A stretch of 64,000 bases of DNA from Sphingosinicellaceae bacterium (GTDB taxonomy: Bacteria > Pseudomonadota > Alphaproteobacteria > Sphingomonadales > Sphingomonadaceae), in NCBI GenBank assembly GCA_019285715.1, contig CP079108.1:2061001-2125000 (forward strand), read 5' to 3'. Positions within the stretch are counted from its first letter, which is position 1; every line of letters starts with the position of its first letter. The notes beneath the pieces were generated by a model. The model was not told where the DNA came from and searched no databases. It saw nothing but the letters and a program-made list of their open reading frames with translations. Below are positions 63,921-64,000 of this stretch, piece by piece. The position numbers were made by a program, and so were the translations under genes.

Positions 63921-64000
63921 ATGACAGAAGACAATCGGGCGACGCTCTACCGAATGATCCTGCCCGACCACACCTGCCCATTCGGCGTCCGGGCGAAGGA
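63921..64000 (+). CDS. Glutaredoxin-like protein, N-terminal start, cut by window edge
   Basis: ATG 63921 with AAGGAGA upstream opens RATLYRMILPDHTCPFGVRAKE and runs off the end. The CPFG motif after a beta strand suggests a glutaredoxin/thioredoxin-fold active site (CxxG type). Only 26 residues are visible, so the assignment is provisional. Confidence 0.6.
   Translation, partial: MTEDNRATLYRMILPDHTCPFGVRAK

Overview
The window is GC-rich chromosomal DNA from an alphaproteobacterium, most likely a member of the Sphingomonadales. The pointers are a PEP-CTERM protein of the PEPxxW type, a leucine-catabolism (liu/mcc) block, glycine-rich autotransporters, many TAG/TGA stop overlaps between neighbours and dispersed palindromic 'CATCCCGGG' intergenic repeats. 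The species cannot be fixed from the sequence alone.

1-5.1 kb: a two-component pair (a 7TM-type sensor kinase running off the left edge with an apparent frameshift, and an intact NarL/FixJ-type regulator) faces away from a trimeric autotransporter adhesin. The adhesin reading frame is open from signal peptide to YadA-like anchor except for one in-frame amber codon at 2574. A terminator and tRNA-Leu(CAA) follow.

5.2-22.7 kb: core metabolism. It holds def, an SDR, purF, hisI, a VOC protein, an EamA exporter, isovaleryl-CoA dehydrogenase, an MHS-type MFS carrier, the methylcrotonyl-CoA carboxylase/enoyl-CoA hydratase operon with a secreted NTF2-fold immunity-like gene stitched into it, rpmE, an acyl-CoA synthetase, a quinone-reductase-like enzyme, a SnoaL-like protein and a DUF885 protein. 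Three convergent gene pairs end in the same palindromic CTAG, so both TAG stops overlap.

22.7-30.8 kb: a complete kdp potassium-uptake operon, (small membrane ORF)-kdpF-A-B-C-D-E, with translational overlaps at C/D and D/E and an 11-bp-phased direct repeat upstream that looks like an OmpR-family operator.

30.9-36.1 kb, minus strand: a 2Fe-2S ferredoxin-like protein with a Dps ferritin; a DUF1800 gene with a truncated DUF1501 partner; an ECF sigma factor, a membrane anti-sigma-like protein and a metal-sensor-like periplasmic protein; an EF-hand lipoprotein and a small Gly/Cys/Arg-rich secreted protein.

36.5-50.2 kb, plus strand: an accessory block around a 2037-residue glycine-rich autotransporter. 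It includes an AraC regulator, three class-C beta-lactamase-fold serine hydrolases, a PBP4/DacB-type carboxypeptidase and a secreted unknown. IS110-type and IS3-type transposase relics lie inside and at the right edge.

50.4-54.3 kb: a tightly overlapping operon of a DUF7064/7065-like protein, an APH-like phosphotransferase and an unknown, followed by a cytochrome P450. It looks like a lipid, terpenoid or steroid modification cassette.

54.3-64 kb: DUF3253, a decayed GST, a membrane-anchored AraC regulator with an S41 peptidase, a penicillin acylase divergent from an amidohydrolase, a PEP-CTERM protein and the start of a glutaredoxin-like gene. The five copies of the palindromic repeat all lie left of 31 kb. 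Visible gene decay is concentrated right of 31 kb, apart from the kinase/adhesin locus at the left edge.
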